DNA of 64,000 nt from Lagenorhynchus albirostris (GCF_949774975.1 NC_083101.1:10590267-10654266); one strand, 5' to 3'. Positions 22,601-35,544 are shown, numbered from the stretch's first letter. Program-made: numbers and translations. Notes: a model not told the origin generated them from the sequence alone.

Positions 22601-23774
22601 TGGTTCCAAAAGATATTGATTTTCCCACCCCTGCCACCTGGAAAATTGGTTTCCCTTATTTTAGTATACACAACATTTTCTTTTCTATATCCTTTTTACC
22701 TAGTTTTTGTTCAAGAAAATATCTGGGTCCCACTTAGTTGTTGTAGAAACTAGTTCAGAGAGAGAATCTCCAGAAGAAATTGGAGCTTTTGTTATTAGTA
22801 ACGTGTTTGTCTAAGAACAAGGGGTCTTGGAACTCACAGCTAGTGTTTAGATGATGACCTTGCTCCTCAAGTTAATAGTAGTGTAATTCCTTACTGGTGG
22901 TTAAAAATTTAAAGTGAACTAAAGTAATCTTGAGAGGAAAACTGTGCTGGAAAATTCTAAACTATTGTTTCATTCATGCCTTTAAAAAAATGTGTATTGA
23001 GCAACGCTATACTCCAGATTTTGTCCTAGGCATTGGTGAAACAGACAACGTAGACTTAAAAGTCCTTGTTTTCATGAAGCTTATATTCTAGTAGGAGGAA
23101 TCAGGCAATAAATATAATAAATAAGTAAATTTATGTTAGAAAGTTTTAAATAGTATGAAGAAAATTTAGAGCGTGGCAAGGGAAATTTTTCGTTTGTTTT
23201 TAGGCAGAAAATAATGTTTCAGTGAGTGATCGGGGTAGGCCTTACTGTGAAGGTTACATTTGTGCAAACACTTGTATTCCTTTGTTGTTGTTTTTTTTAA
23301 CTTTTTGTTATGAAAATTTAAAACATACACAGAGTTTAATGAACCTTGTATACCCATTACCCAGCTTCTACATTTTAAGACCTTACTTTAATTGAGGAAG
23401 AGGAAATGAAAAAGGACAATCACTCAATGGGCTCAAGATGGCAATGGCAGAGAATCTTATTTTCTCAATATATACTGTTCCCCTTTATGAATATTAAAAT
23501 GTTAAACCCTTTATTTATTTTTAGAATTCATAGAAATTTAAATTTTGGAACTAAGAACAAAGCAAAACAATGGCAAAGGGCACTTCTTTGCTTTCAAATT
23601 GCACAAACTCCCCCCTGGAGATTCTGATACAGTGTCTCACCTCACCTAAGAACCACTGTAAACAAAATAGTGTAAGAGTGCAAGAAGTCAGTTATATACA
23701 AAACAAAATTAAGCACAATGGAATTGTTTTCTCTTTCTTTGTCCGTATATTTCTGAAGTTGATAAAGCGACTAT

Positions 23775-23885
23775 CTTCCCTAATTTACAGAAGAGAAAGC
23801 TGAGACCCCAAAAAACTCAGTTTTTTTTCATAAAGATGGAGCTAGAACTAAAACTCAAATCTCCTAATCTCAGCCCAGTCTTTCC
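23775..23885 (-). repeat. MIR remnant, antisense
   Basis: CTAATTTACAGAAGAGAAAG and ACTAAAACTCAAATCTCCTA match the antisense MIR order. Confidence 0.55.
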
Positions 23886-26800
23886 AGTAGCTCAGGTTGC
23901 TTTCTATAATGAACAAGAAAGGAATAATTAGAGATTTATATTTTGGCACAAAAGCTATGGTATTTTTTTAATATATCAAATATTGAAACCAGTAAATCAA
24001 TCAGCCCCAGCAAATTTTAATTTATTATTTATAAAAAAATCCACAAGTCAGACATTTTATCTTTGATTTTAGCCAGGGTATATCCTTTGTGTATGTGTGT
24101 GTGTGTTTTTTCTTCCTAGGAAGTGGTGCTCTCAAAAACCTCTCAAAGCACATAGAATTTATTGTACCCTTTATATTTTTACCAAGTTGAAATGTTTTGA
24201 GATTATAAAAGCAAAGTGCAATCTAGTCGTGACTGAAATTTTCCTGGTAAAGGATCTGGGTTTTATTTTTTCTCACTTGTGGCTACTATGCTTTGTTTTC
24301 TTCTTGCAGTAGTATTCCCTGAGACAGATTAGGTGGTGATTGAACTGAATTTCTTTGAGGTAAAGGGAAAAGCAACAAATCCAATGTATATATTAATTAT
24401 GAGAGCTTTCATTAGCATTTTTCTCCAAGTTTAATCTCTGACCTGTGTGAGTTAGTAACTTTCTGTCTCTTAGAAGGGTTTTGGACTCTTGAAAAATCCA
24501 CAGAGACTTGTAATCAGTCTGATATACAGAGAATATTCTGGACAGGAAATATAGTAAGGTACTAAGGTCTGCAAACTTGGCTACTGCCTGTGATGCAGAA
24601 CCACCTCCCCATCCTAAGTGAGTAAAAAGATTTGATATGAATATGAATGGTATGAATCTCCTGGTGATATTTTGGGTGTATATGTTCCTGTATGTTTGTT
24701 TGGAGAGTATTAAGGATATTTACATTGAGGGCTCTTTTGTTGTCCTTATTTATTTGAAATTCTTATTTTATTTGCAGTGGCATGTATATATTTTCATGAT
24801 GCTGAATCTCTGTGTATACTTTTTGTATATATGTACATATTTGTAAATATATGGTATGCAGAGATACAGTATGTGTATATTATATACCCATACCCATTGT
24901 GGGCTGAATTTATTTAAGTTCTGTGAGGACATCATGGTGGCATTGTTCATGCTGCTGTAATTAGGTTGTGGCTGTATCTCAATCGTGAGCCTCTATTTTG
25001 AGGGGCTTGTGTTTGGGTAAAATGGACTAATTTGGAGTTGAAATTAGGACATGAAGATCTTAACAGAAAGCTGGATATTCTTAGCTTTAAAATCATCTGC
25101 CAATTTCCATTTAAACTGATGATAAATTAGTGATATGAACCTGAAAAACCTAAGTATGTGAAACTGAGACACCAGCAGGTTCTTAAGCTATATTAGTACT
25201 TTATTTTCTTGCCTGTAGTTGGGTATTATTACTTAGTAACATATGTATTTATATTGAGAATCAAGGGGCAGTGGAAAAAATTACTTTGATCACATTTCAA
25301 AATAGATAGGAAAATGTCCTTTAAGTAGGGAAATATGTTCCTAGTTGCCATTTTAATGCCTGATACCACAGTTTAATTTGGGAACAATTTTTTTTTCACC
25401 AGTGTGTCTCATCTTACCTCTGTGAGGCAGAAAATGGAGCATTAGGTAGAGGAGGGCTTTACCTAGGTAGGGTCGAATTTAATGAGGAACAAGAGGTTGA
25501 TAACCTTTATATTTGCAGCAGCTGTGATTAATTTAGTCCTGTCTTGGCATTTCTAACGAGAGATTTTTCTAATTGGAACTGCATATCAAAGATGAGTATG
25601 CTTATCTGAGAAAATGCTTCCAGTGAATAAAATGCCTCCAGTTGTATTTCTTTGTCTCTATGAGACCACTGTGTTCTGCAAATGGATACATTCACACATG
25701 AAGTAGGATTCTTAATATTAGGTGCATGGCATGCTATAAAAGTGGGGCCTTCAAACCTCTACCAAGAATGACAGGATAAGGGGAGGGGGAGGATAAGAGG
25801 ATAGTAAATATGTGCAGTGCCAATTTGTGAACCTATGGAATATCACAGAGATCAATATTCGGTTACTCGGGTCTTCACTGGGCATGTTTATTTGCACGGA
25901 AGAGTGTAGGAGATATTTAATATACACTTGAATACATTCACCACAAAAATTAAGTAGGGGTTATTTTTTTGCTTGAAAAAATATAACTGCAAACAACTAT
26001 TTACCCCATTATTCTTCAGAAGATTAAATCTATCTGATCCAATTTTAAATTATCTTAAAGAGAAAAGTCAGGAGTCATTTCTACTGTCCTCCAAAATGTT
26101 ACGTTTGCTTCTTCATTGTATTTTTAATATGTCAGCCAAGTATTCATAACACTTCTCAATTACAATGTTAAATTTTAAATAAAGTTGTAATAGCCTTTTT
26201 CTTAAATACATACTAAAATTTGGTGATGTATTCTTTCTGAGAAAATCAGTGAAAACGTTCATAGTGTCTGATGTTCGAGTTGTTTTAGTAACCAAATCAT
26301 TTATTGCAACTGGAGAGTAGCAGAGCAGATGTTATGCTATTTAAAATTCATGGAACTGACTCATGCTTAATGTGGACATTGATTTGAGGAGAGCAGCAGC
26401 ATTTAGAAGTGTAGTAGATGAGACTGACATTGTGAATATGACCTCTGACTCTCTAACAGTCAGGTTGCAATTAAATAAGAATTGCTTAGAAAACCAAGTC
26501 CTCTCTCCCCCTATTCTCCTGCAGTCTTAGACATGGATACTTTATACCTGTTCATGCTGTACCTCCAGTTCTTTCCTGGATACTGTGACCACTTTACCTT
26601 AAAAAACAATTTTATTAAGGCAGTTCATCTTCCTCAAACGAGAATTTCAAAACATAATAATTACACTGTGTCCCAGCTTCACTGAATTTTTGAACGCAGA
26701 GATTTATTAAACATGCCTTGTGTTTAAGGAAGGATAATTGATGTGTGAATGGAATCAATCACCTATTGAAGGGAAGGATGTCAGGATGATGTAGGGGGAC

Positions 26801-27467
26801 ATGCCCTTAAATGGGTAAAGATAAATGTATTAAATCAAGTGTAACTAATTTGTTGATGCCATAGAAATATTTCCTTTGGAATTCTGTAGATATGAAATGT
26901 TTTCTTAAGCTAAAATTGATATTTTTAACTTAGTTTGGTGTAATATTGACTTTTAAGAAGAATTCCATTTTGATATAACGTTGTTAATCACTGACTGAAG
27001 CACCATTTCTTAATTTAAAAATATTTTTGTTAATTTGTGTTTTTTAAAGTTATATTTTAAATTATCAAACTATTCTAAGCAGTATGATTTTTTTAAAAAA
27101 CATATTTGAACAGTGCTTTCAGAGTTTTTTAGCAGTTTGAGGTATACTAATTCTGCACTCCAGATTCACTTAATCATAAAGCCTGAATTTGGTCATAGAA
27201 CAGACTATAAATTGGGAATACTTTCCTATTTTGGTGAACAATTCCAGTCTACATCCCAAGACAATCATCTTTTTAGGTGTAGTATTGTTTATTGAGACAT
27301 TGGTAATTTTAGGGTTGAGTTTTTTTACTTTTCTGATAGGCTTATGGAATGAAGATTAATAGAATGATTGTTTATGTCACTTCAGAATGAGATGGGGAAT
27401 TATAGCTAGCCTTCCTTTAGGTATGCAGTAAACATTATTTAAAATTTTATATTACTAATATTCTTTT

Positions 27468-27805
27468 TTTTTAATTTATTTTATTTTTGGCTGCGTTGGG
27501 TCTTCGCTGCACGCAGGCTTTCTCAAGTTGAGTTAGCAGGGGCTACTCTTTGTTGCGGTGCGTGGGCTTCTCACTGCAGTGGCTTCTCTTGTTGCGGAGC
27601 ACGGCCTCTAGGCATGTGGGCTTCAGTAGTTGTGGCACGTGGGCTCAGTAATTGTGGCTCACAGGCTCTAGAGCACAGGCTCAGTAGTTGTGGCACATGG
27701 GCTTAGTTGCTCTGTGGCATGTGGGATCTTCCTGGGCCAGGGGTCGAACCCGTGTCTCCTGCATTGGCAGGCAGATTGTTAACCACTGCGCCACCAGGGA
27801 AGCCC
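27468..27805 (-). mobile_element. CHR-1 SINE inside the SCAI 3' UTR
   Basis: The antisense CHR-1 body and head end GCCACCAGGGAAGCCC. It is flanked by TATATTACTAATATTCTTTT (27448-27467 and 27806-27825). Confidence 0.95.
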
Positions 27806-29859
27806 TATATTACTAATATTCTTTTCTCTTTTGAAACTGTCATGAATGTCCACTTATCTGTGATTGAAAATTAAGATTTGTAAACATTACAATTTGACCC
27901 ATAAGTCTTTTCAAACATCAAGTCAGTAAAATGGTTTGATATTTTCAAACATCAAACCATTGTAAAATGTGAAATGATCATATATGATAATCCCAAGAGT
28001 AAATATTTCCAAACATATAGAAATAAACACTATTTAAATTAAAAAATCTATTCCTACCCTTCTTTGCATGTTACTGACTTTTTTTTAAGATTATAGGTAT
28101 GTGTTGTAATGTATTAAAAATCTGCAGGAAAAATTGCTTCAAATGTTTTAGGGCAATGAGAATTTTTATTTACTATTTCTTGCAGAATGAGTTTTTAAAA
28201 AAACTTTTGTTTCTTTTTTATTAAAAAGAACTCAATCGTTCAGTAAAATATTTTAGGTCTTTGTGTTTGTGACTTTTTATAGTTATCTGGTTACATTCCT
28301 TTCATCACATAGATCATGTGACTAGTTCTCCAGCTGTTTTTTATTTGTTGTTTTTAATAAACCTTGCCACTCAACAATCAAGAGATACATTTTGGAGGCT
28401 TCTTCCTGTCAAAGTAGAAAGGTCTTAGGTAATAGGAAAGGCAGATGCAATGTCCTACCATTTTCATAGTAGAGTTTACAAATGAAGGAATTTATCCAAA
28501 TAGGTTTATCTTCACTGTGTAGCACCAGTAAAAATAGTGGTTTCACTAATCATTGAATGTGATGAAGCAGTTTTAAATCATTTCCTACTTAGCTCTAAAG
28601 AATTTTGTCATTTCAGGCCACATTATTATTTTCTCTGAGTAGTTTCCATTGTAAGGTTGAATACCTTTTTCTTTATTCAAGTCATCACTAAAGGTTAAGA
28701 TAATCAAATAGGAGTTAAAATAAGTTATATTTGGTCTTTTTTCCCTGAAAATAATGGTGAATCTATTGTCTATATTATGGATATTAGGCAGAAATGCACT
28801 TGTTTCAATCATAGCAGAAATTACATTTGGAGAATATAATTACTTGATTTCCTAGTGGTGTGAAATACTTTTTAAAAATTGTGCTTGTCTGTAACTGAAA
28901 TGTTATAGAATTGTAACACTATAAGGATTATAGAGGTATATTTATTAGCTCTCTTTGAGAGGTTGAAGCACAATAATTTTCACCTAACAGTTCTTATCCA
29001 AGTGCTGCTAATCTGTCGTGCAAATAATGAAGCTATTTGGTTGCCTATCTAGCTATTCACAAATCACTGTAATCCTTGAAACGTAGTCTTGTTGCTCATT
29101 TGTATTAAATTTTGGGTATTGTGGGTTAATACTTTAGAACAAAATCCATCAACTCAGCTGTGTGAGACAAGAAACCATTTGGATTCACTAGTTTTATGTG
29201 TTCTCAGTAGAATTAAATTTGAAGGGGCTATTTACCACCAATGACTAAGGGGGAATATTATATTGTCAATATCATTTGACTTGAACAACTGTGGTATTGT
29301 AAAAGTCTTACCTGTTGTGTTTCTAAATTGCTTAAGCCATACATACTCTTAAGGATGTTTTCCTATTGTGTTCCTTTTCAGCAGCCTTTTTCTGCTTTGT
29401 CTGTTATGGCTAATATGTCATAGACTTTAGAAATTGAGAAGTTATCAAAACATTTTATTTTCTTGATCATCACTTTTGACTCTTGTATGGTACGTGATTT
29501 GTCATAAAGGATAGCAAGCCTTTCACTACTTAAGTAAATGAATATCAGAGTAAACACTGTGATTCTGCAGAGCAGATTCAGTAGGCCCTTGTCTTTTCCA
29601 ATGTTTTCTTCTGTTATATGGTGCCTACCACCTTGAGGGCTCTTAAATAGTAGAGGATGGAGAGTTAAACATTGTTTTGATGTTTATTGAATAACAAGAT
29701 TACAGAATATTTGATTTTTGTTGTCAGTGTATTGAAGACATTTTTGCATTGATAAATGTTCTCTCTAGGAATGTGATTACATTCATCAGGTGTGAACTCT
29801 TGTAAATGAATTTTGTATCTTGAATTCACGTATATATTAAGTGTATCATCGATATAAAA

Positions 29860-29890
29860 ATAAACATTATTTGCTTAAAGTTTTTGCTAC
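29860..29890 (+). terminator. Candidate distal polyadenylation site of SCAI
   Basis: An AATAAA hexamer lies near 29867, within the motif AAAAATAAACATTATTTG, followed by a T-rich stretch. It is the last canonical signal before the GOLGA1 CpG island. No cDNA evidence is available here. Confidence 0.4.
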
Positions 29891-30599
29891 TTCTTCAAAA
29901 TTGTTGACAACATAAGGGCTAAACTGATAGGGTTTGCTTCTTTCAGATAATTCCTCGGTTACTTGAAACAGTCTTGAGGTTGAGGATTTGATGCTGTTGT
30001 TTTAGTTTGTAAATTTCTGCTACGTCCTAGTCTTGGTTTTTTCCCTGCCCTCCTCCAGGTGGGACACACTGAGGGAGGGATTGTTTCAGGGGATTGGGTT
30101 GAAGCTGCTGGCCCTCAGGCTGGTGTTGGGTCTGGGCAAGAACATGTGCAACTTCAATGTGGAATGTCTGGCTTGGTTGGCATTAAGGAGTCGAGACCCG
30201 ACGTAGGCTACCAGTTTGTACTGTAATTTTGTACAAGGCAGTTTTACCTCTCTGGACTTTCTTCATCTGTCAAAAGTTGGAGGCCCATTAGTGGCTAGTG
30301 AAATGAATGTGGTGGGCTGCCGCTAGCGTGTGTTTCTAATGAAATGCAATATATCAGACTGCACTATATAATAAGGGTATGATTCCGGAAACTCTTCTTT
30401 CAATGACACATTACGTGTCCTACAAGTGGGTCACAGGCACAAAACTGAAAACACCCATTACGAAGCGCGAGTTCCCAGTACTAACGTGTGGAGCCATAGG
30501 TTCCAGCGTGAGGAAGGCGGCAGGGGCTTGCAGGGACAAGGCGGCCGTGTAGGGTGCAGACTGGGATGCAGGGAGAGGAGTGAAAAGTCTGGGTTGGGC
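29891..30599. other. SCAI-GOLGA1 intergenic spacer
   Basis: Non-repetitive sequence between the last SCAI polyadenylation signal and the GOLGA1 CpG island. No gene is recognised. Confidence 0.5.
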
Positions 30600-30892
30600 C
30601 AGCGCAGCCACGGCCTGAGGTTTCCACGCCGCAGGCTGGCACCACCGCAGCAATCAGTTCTTTCCCCTTTGCACCAGGCTCCTACCACTTCCCCTGCTCC
30701 GCACCGCCCCCTTTAAAAAAAGAAAAAAAAAGGAAAGAAGTGCTTCAGCCATCCAGCCCTCCTACGAGGATTATGGCCGCCTGCTGACGTGGCGGGCCGG
30801 CTTCAGGGAGCACCCAGCCCCGCGCCCTCCAGCGGTTCCGGCCCAACCGCCACCCCGAAGGTCGCGCCGGCCGCCGAGGAGACGGCGCTCAG

Positions 30893-30904
30893 GCGCATGC
30901 GCAC
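30893..30904. promoter_or_regulatory. NRF1-type site
   Basis: GCGCATGCGCAC matches the palindromic NRF1 consensus and sits in the centre of the CpG island. Confidence 0.6.
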
Positions 30905-30927
30905 GGTGGGACGGCCCCGCGCGCAGC

Positions 30928-30936
30928 CACTTCCGG
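30928..30936. promoter_or_regulatory. ETS/GABP-type site
   Basis: CACTTCCGG is the reverse complement of the ETS core CCGGAAGTG. It lies 24 bases after the NRF1-type motif, a common arrangement in TATA-less promoters. Confidence 0.55.
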
Positions 30937-30939
30937 CGC

Positions 30940-31065
30940 GCTGGTGGAAGTGCGGTTCCGGGTTGCTGCTCTGCCCGCAGGCCGGCTGTGGGGGCTGGTG
31001 ACGCGGGCCGGCGCTCACGAGAGGCCCCGGAGGCGGGGCTCTGCCGGCTGCCCAGAGAGCGGCAG
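30940..31065 (+). other. GOLGA1: GOLGA1 exon 1, noncoding (5' end approximate)
   Basis: A GC-rich segment downstream of the NRF1 and ETS motifs ends in GGCAG followed by GTGCGC, a usable splice donor. The transcription start is not visible from sequence, so the left limit is a guess. Another GT near 30997 could be used instead. It would splice to the noncoding exon at 31869. Confidence 0.45.
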
Positions 31066-31868
31066 GTGCGCGGGCGGGGACCGGAGACACGAGCAGGCCC
31101 CTCTTTCTCCCGGTGGTCTCGGAGTGCGCCCAAAGAGGCCCCGACTGGGTTGCCCAAGACCCAAGGCGGAGGGCAGTACCGCGGTGCAGAAAGGACGAGG
31201 GTGGGGGCAGAGGCGGGCTCCCCGGCCTGGGAACCTGAAGGCTGGGGTTCCGGAATTTCCCCCCCTGCGCGACTTTGGACCAGTCACTCTTCCTCTCTGG
31301 GTCTCGGTTTTCCTGCTGTCAAATGGGAGACACATTGGTCCTTCCCTTCTTTGACAGTCCACGCACGGGCGGGTCTGGAAGGAGACTGAGTGGGATCCAA
31401 ACTGCCGTGGCAGGTGGCTGGCCCCCGGGCATTAGAAAGCTCTTTTACCCAACTTAGCCATCCTTTTTCTCAGCGACTTTCTTAGTGCGAGTCAAGGCTC
31501 TGGGGTCTGGCCGGGTAAACAGTGTGACTGTCAGAATCAACTGAAATAAATACTGGCCCTGGGAAACCTTAATCTCGTTGAAGTTCTTTTGCTCACTGCT
31601 CCTCCCAAGGCGAAGTGAGTTTAGCCACTTACTACAATGAGAGATTCTGTTCTTTGTGCCTTTAAGTGAAGCTCTTAGGCAAATCACAGATGCAAAGACC
31701 AGGGTGAGGGAGGGGAGACCCCTGAGGATTGTGGTAGCACAGATTTTCTCTCCCCCTCACCTTAGTCCTTCCTGCCTCCTCTTCCACACCCCCGGCCCGA
31801 CCCCGCAACATTTTGGCCTTACACTTGAGAGGAAATATTCAATGCATTTTATTTTTGTCTTCATGCAG

Positions 31869-31918
31869 GACAGAAAGCTTTGACCTCCAAGCTGTTTTAA
31901 ATCTAGTAGATAAGCCAG
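31869..31918 (+). other. GOLGA1: GOLGA1 exon 2, noncoding
   Basis: A 50-base segment follows a good acceptor (TTTTTGTCTTCATGCAG) and ends at CCAG followed by GTGAGT. It has in-frame stops in all three frames and no usable start, so it is 5' UTR. Its length and splice sites support a real exon, but there is no transcript evidence here. Confidence 0.65.
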
Positions 31919-32484
31919 GTGAGTAGGTGGTTTACAGACATTGAAGGTAAAACTTTTGAAGAATTGTACAGACTTAAATGGATGCTCTGAAGTGGTAAGA
32001 AGTCATTTGTACATCTTAGAGTGGAGCTTAGTTATCCTCCACAAAATATCAAAAGTTAAGTTTGGACCCAGAATGTAAATGTTTCATGCACGTTAGGAGG
32101 GAAAGATGATTGACTATCATGTAAAACATTGTGAGAAAAGAAATTGACTTGAGGTAATTTTAGTCACTCTTAAAAAAGAGAACCACACAGCATTTCCAGG
32201 AAACATTTAAGGATATCTGATACGTTGGCTGGCTTGCCTGTTTTTTTAGGAAAAAAGTTGTCAACATTTTCTAGTGAACAGCTGATTCCAAACCATCTTG
32301 GAACATTAGAACATTATACCTTCTCCCTGTATTGAGTTACATGCTTTTGTCTAAACTGTAGTTGAACTTAATATTATTGGGGGAAGGATTCAGAAGCATT
32401 ATGTTAATGTTTGCCGTGGGAAATTTTACTTGATGTGTTACATGCCACAGCCAATGTGGTGTAATTAAAAAAAAAAAAAGAGTA

Positions 32485-32605
32485 AGGACTTGTGAGTCAG
32501 AGTCCTGGGTTCAAATGCCAACGCTGCATTTAGCCACACAATCTTTGGCAGATTACTTCACCTCCTTGAGACTGGATTTCCTTATCTGTACGTGCATCTG
32601 TAGCA
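32485..32605 (+). repeat. MIR SINE in GOLGA1 intron 2
   Basis: GTCCTGGGTTCAAATGCCAA and CTCCTTGAGACTGGATTTCC are MIR phrases. It is preceded by a poly-A run at 32466-32478. Confidence 0.75.
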
Positions 32606-32922
32606 CCTGAGTGCTTTTCAGATGTTTAGTAATTGTGTTCTAGTAAGTGTGCATGTAAACTTATGAAATTTAATCTTGAAACCTGAAGCTTAACAAAACA
32701 ACCCAGATGTGAAATTTCTCTGGTGTTTAACTTAGAGCGCTCTTTCATCTGATTTATAGATACGCTATTGCCACAAGCCTTTGGCCCACATTTCAGTGGG
32801 AATGCAGTTAGTTTGGATATCTGGAACTTTTTAGGCACCTGTCTCGAAATTCCTGGTTGCTGGCCTAACAACTGTTGGGGGTTCAAGACCTGGCCATCAG
32901 TGCAGGATAGCCACACAGCAAA

Positions 32923-33057
32923 ATGTTTGCAAAACTAAAGAAGAAAATTGCAGAAGAGACTGCTGTCGCTCAGAGGCCAGGAGGTGCTACTAGGATCCCA
33001 CGATCAGTGAGCAAGGAATCAGTTGCCTCCATGGGAGCTGACTCAGGAGATGACTTT
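32923..33057 (+). CDS. GOLGA1: GOLGA1 first coding segment (start codon)
   Basis: The ATG at 32923 lies in the context AGCAAAATGT and begins MFAKLKKKIAEETAV, the golgin-97 N-terminus. This short basic amphipathic motif is the vesicle-capture region shared with golgin-245. The 45 codons end at SGDDF in phase 0, with donor GTAAGT. The upstream limit of the exon is uncertain: acceptor candidates are TTATAG at 32759 and TTTTTAG at 32834, and the remainder is 5' UTR. An in-frame stop (TAG at 32908) precedes the ATG, which fixes this as the first start in frame. Confidence 0.96.
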
Positions 33058-33182
33058 GTAAGTATCTTCTCTAGTTTTTAATGTTTGGTACAGCCTCATT
33101 GTATTTTTAAAATAATATTTCAGGGAATCTTTGCAATAAATTTTTATTATTTTGTAATAGCCATTTTTTTATATATATACAT

Positions 33183-33427
33183 TTTTAGATATTTATGTAT
33201 TTGGCTGCTCTGGGTCTTAGTTGCGGCCCTCAGGATCTTTGTTGCGGCACGCAGGATCTTTAGTTGCAGCATGCGGGATCTTGAGTTGCAGCATGCAGGA
33301 TCTTGAGTTGCAGCATGTGAACTCTCAGTTGCAGCATGTGGGATCTAGTTCTCTGACCAGGGATCGAACCTGGGCCCCCTGCATTGGGAGCATGGAGTCT
33401 TTAGCTACTGGACCACCAGGGAAGTCC
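33183..33427 (-). mobile_element. CHR-1-like SINE, antisense
   Basis: The body contains four variants of a unit like GGATCTTGAGTTGCAGCATG, expanding a short internal repeat. The head ends CCACCAGGGAAGTCCC. Confidence 0.88.
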
Positions 33428-33879
33428 CTCCAATAAGTATTTTCTTTTAAAATTGCAAGATTATTTGTAGTTTATGTCTGATTCTTCTTGCTCTGAGGTG
33501 CTTTTCTATTTTTTTATTTTTCGTGGGTCCCTTTGCATATTCTCTACATTGTCCTCTTGTGCTCTTTTTTCATCTATATACCTTGTGCATCTTCTTTTAC
33601 ATTTTGTTTCTCGAAATACTTTGGCTTGTTGTGTCTGCACATATATACACTCTAAGTCATTGTTGCTTAGCGAGGTCTGTGAGTTTGGTGTGGAATTAGC
33701 CAGGGAATTAGCACTATTTTAGTGGGGAAATTGATGAAAAGATTGCACTGATGGCTGCATTGTATCCCTTATTTGTAAAATACCTTTGTAGCTGGAAAGA
33801 TTTGAGGATGCTGCTGTGTTAGGTAAGTGTCATGCCTTAGGATTAAAATCGGGTCGGTGGCATATAACAGGATCCTCTT

Positions 33880-34330
33880 AAAGTTAGATAACTTAAAAGA
33901 AGTTATTTATAATGCTTGATATATGTAAAAGAATGTATGTAATGTAAGTGTAAAGTATAAGGCATAAAAATAAAATGAATGCTTGTTAAATCTGTCACCT
34001 ATACAGAGAACTAGAACATTATCGGTGCTGTCAAAGCCACTTGTTTGCTCCTTCTTGGTTCCCTTCCCTTTCCGCCCCTTCAGGTAACCTGTCCAAAAGT
34101 TTGTGTATATCAGTCCTTTGCTTTTTAAAATATCCTACCAGATACATATGTATTCATAAACAATCTGTTGTTTAATGTTGCTTGTTTTCAAACTTTATAA
34201 AAATGGTACACTATAGGTGATTCATTTATTTTTACTGCTGTATAAAATTCCAGCATTTGAAAAGGCCACAATTTGTCTCTGTCTTCTACTAGTGATAGAT
34301 ACTTGAGTTGTTTCCATGGTCAGATGAGTC
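33880..34330 (-). mobile_element. L1M 3' UTR fragment, antisense
   Basis: ACTGCTGTATAAAATTCCAG and GAGTTGTTTCCATGG follow the antisense L1M 3'-UTR pattern also present at 10690 and 49100. Confidence 0.6.
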
Positions 34331-34769
34331 CTCCTTTCTTATACTATCTGTTCAGGTCAGATTACGTGGCAGAAGCTATTAGGTTATTGGGGTGGAACAG
34401 TAGATGACCAGATCTAAATTATCATTCGCTCCTGTATTTAACAGGAAATATAAATGCACATTTGATCACCAGGCTGAAGGACATAGTTTTAATGCTGAGT
34501 TCTGTGGCAGAAGTACTTGCTTTGCCTTCACACTGACTTGCTAAATGAAGTCTCTCATCTTGAATGTATTCCAGATATGGAGATTGGCCTGAATTCAGGA
34601 AATACTTTGCTGTGTGACTTCTAAAGTTATCTGTTCGAACTTATTTATGTATACATTCTGATCTTCACTCCCTATCTCCAGACCTTTATATCCCATTGCA
34701 TATATTTCTCCAACCAGGTGGCTTTCCTCTGGTATCTCAAATTCTAACATGAACAAAACTGAATTCATT
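34331..34769. other. GOLGA1 intron 3, nothing recognised
   Basis: No exon or clear repeat was identified. Confidence 0.35.
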
Positions 34770-35540
34770 AACTCCATTTCTACATGTGCACCTTCATCCC
34801 CCAAGTCACCAGCAAGAAACCTTGGAGACATTTTAGACTCTTCACTTCTTCACTGCTTGGTGTCCAGTTAGTCAGCAAGTATTTTGGCTTCCATCTCCTG
34901 ACTCAAACTTACCCTTTGTACTCCATTTACTAGTAGTACATTTTACTTCCATTTTATTTCAGGCTGTCTTTCTTTCGTGGACAAATGTGGTAGCCTATCT
35001 GGGCCCCCTGGCTCCAGTAACTCCCCAGAGCGGACCTGTTCATGTCTGTCCAATGCTTGAAACTCCTCAGTGGCTTCCCCATCATCTGCAGGATGAAGTG
35101 CAAAGTCATTATTATAGTATAATGGTAAACCTCTGTGGTCTTGTCACAGCTAACCCATCCTACTGTTATCTCATTCTACTTTCCTATACCCTGTGCTCCA
35201 GCCATTGTACATTGAACTTAATGTACTTTATGGAATGGACAACTTTCCATCATACCTACAAATGCTTGCATATTCTGTCTCCTCTCTCTGGAATTTCTCC
35301 TATGTCCTCCTCTCACTTCTGAATTCCTGACATACTTGTGTGCATCCTTCAAGACTTGGCTCACATGTTACTTCCAGGAAGCCCCCTTGACCCGACCTGC
35401 CCATCTCACCCCCTCTACTCTTTATCCCTACTGGCTGAATTTGGTCCCTTGTCTCCTATATCCTCTGTAATATCACCTGTTACACTGCATTGTTGTTGAT
35501 GATTTGCTTGTTTGGCTCTCCCACTAAACTGGGAGCTTCA
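34770..35540 (+). mobile_element. L2 LINE remnant
   Basis: Successive L2 phrases on the + strand include CTCCTCAGTGGCTTCCCCAT, GCAGGATGAAGTGCAAAGTC and CACTAAACTGGGAGCTTCAT. Confidence 0.75.
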
Positions 35541-35544
35541 TGAG

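Larger units (their letters stand above)
20398..29890 (+). other. SCAI: Probable long SCAI 3' UTR
   Basis: After the SCAI stop codon there are about 9.5 kb of AT-rich sequence with unusually few young repeats (one CHR-2 at 20923-21136, one CHR-1 at 27468-27805, MIR remnants) and no further coding exon. Candidate polyadenylation signals AATAAA occur near 22231, 22379, 26177, 28358 and 29867. The last is followed by sequence that soon becomes GC-rich promoter DNA, so I place the distal end near 29890. A very long 3' UTR is plausible for this gene, but the exact end is inference. Shorter isoforms ending at an earlier signal are equally possible. Confidence 0.5.
30600..31260. promoter_or_regulatory. 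GOLGA1: CpG island promoter of GOLGA1
   Basis: The stretch is strongly GC-rich and dense in CpG, against an AT-rich background on both sides. It holds a palindromic NRF1-type site GCGCATGCGCAC (30893-30904), an ETS/GABP-type site CACTTCCGG (30928-30936), a CRE half-site TGACGT (30785-30790) and another ETS-like TTCCGG near 30955. No TATA box is evident. These motifs are typical of dispersed-start housekeeping promoters. The start site probably lies close to or just downstream of the NRF1 and ETS motifs, since a splice donor for the first exon follows at 31066. Confidence 0.8.

Noticed and set aside
30771..31389. Several overlapping open frames of 70-136 codons on both strands
   Set aside because: They lie in the CpG island, where stop codons are rare by composition; the peptides are Pro, Arg and Gly rich and match no family.
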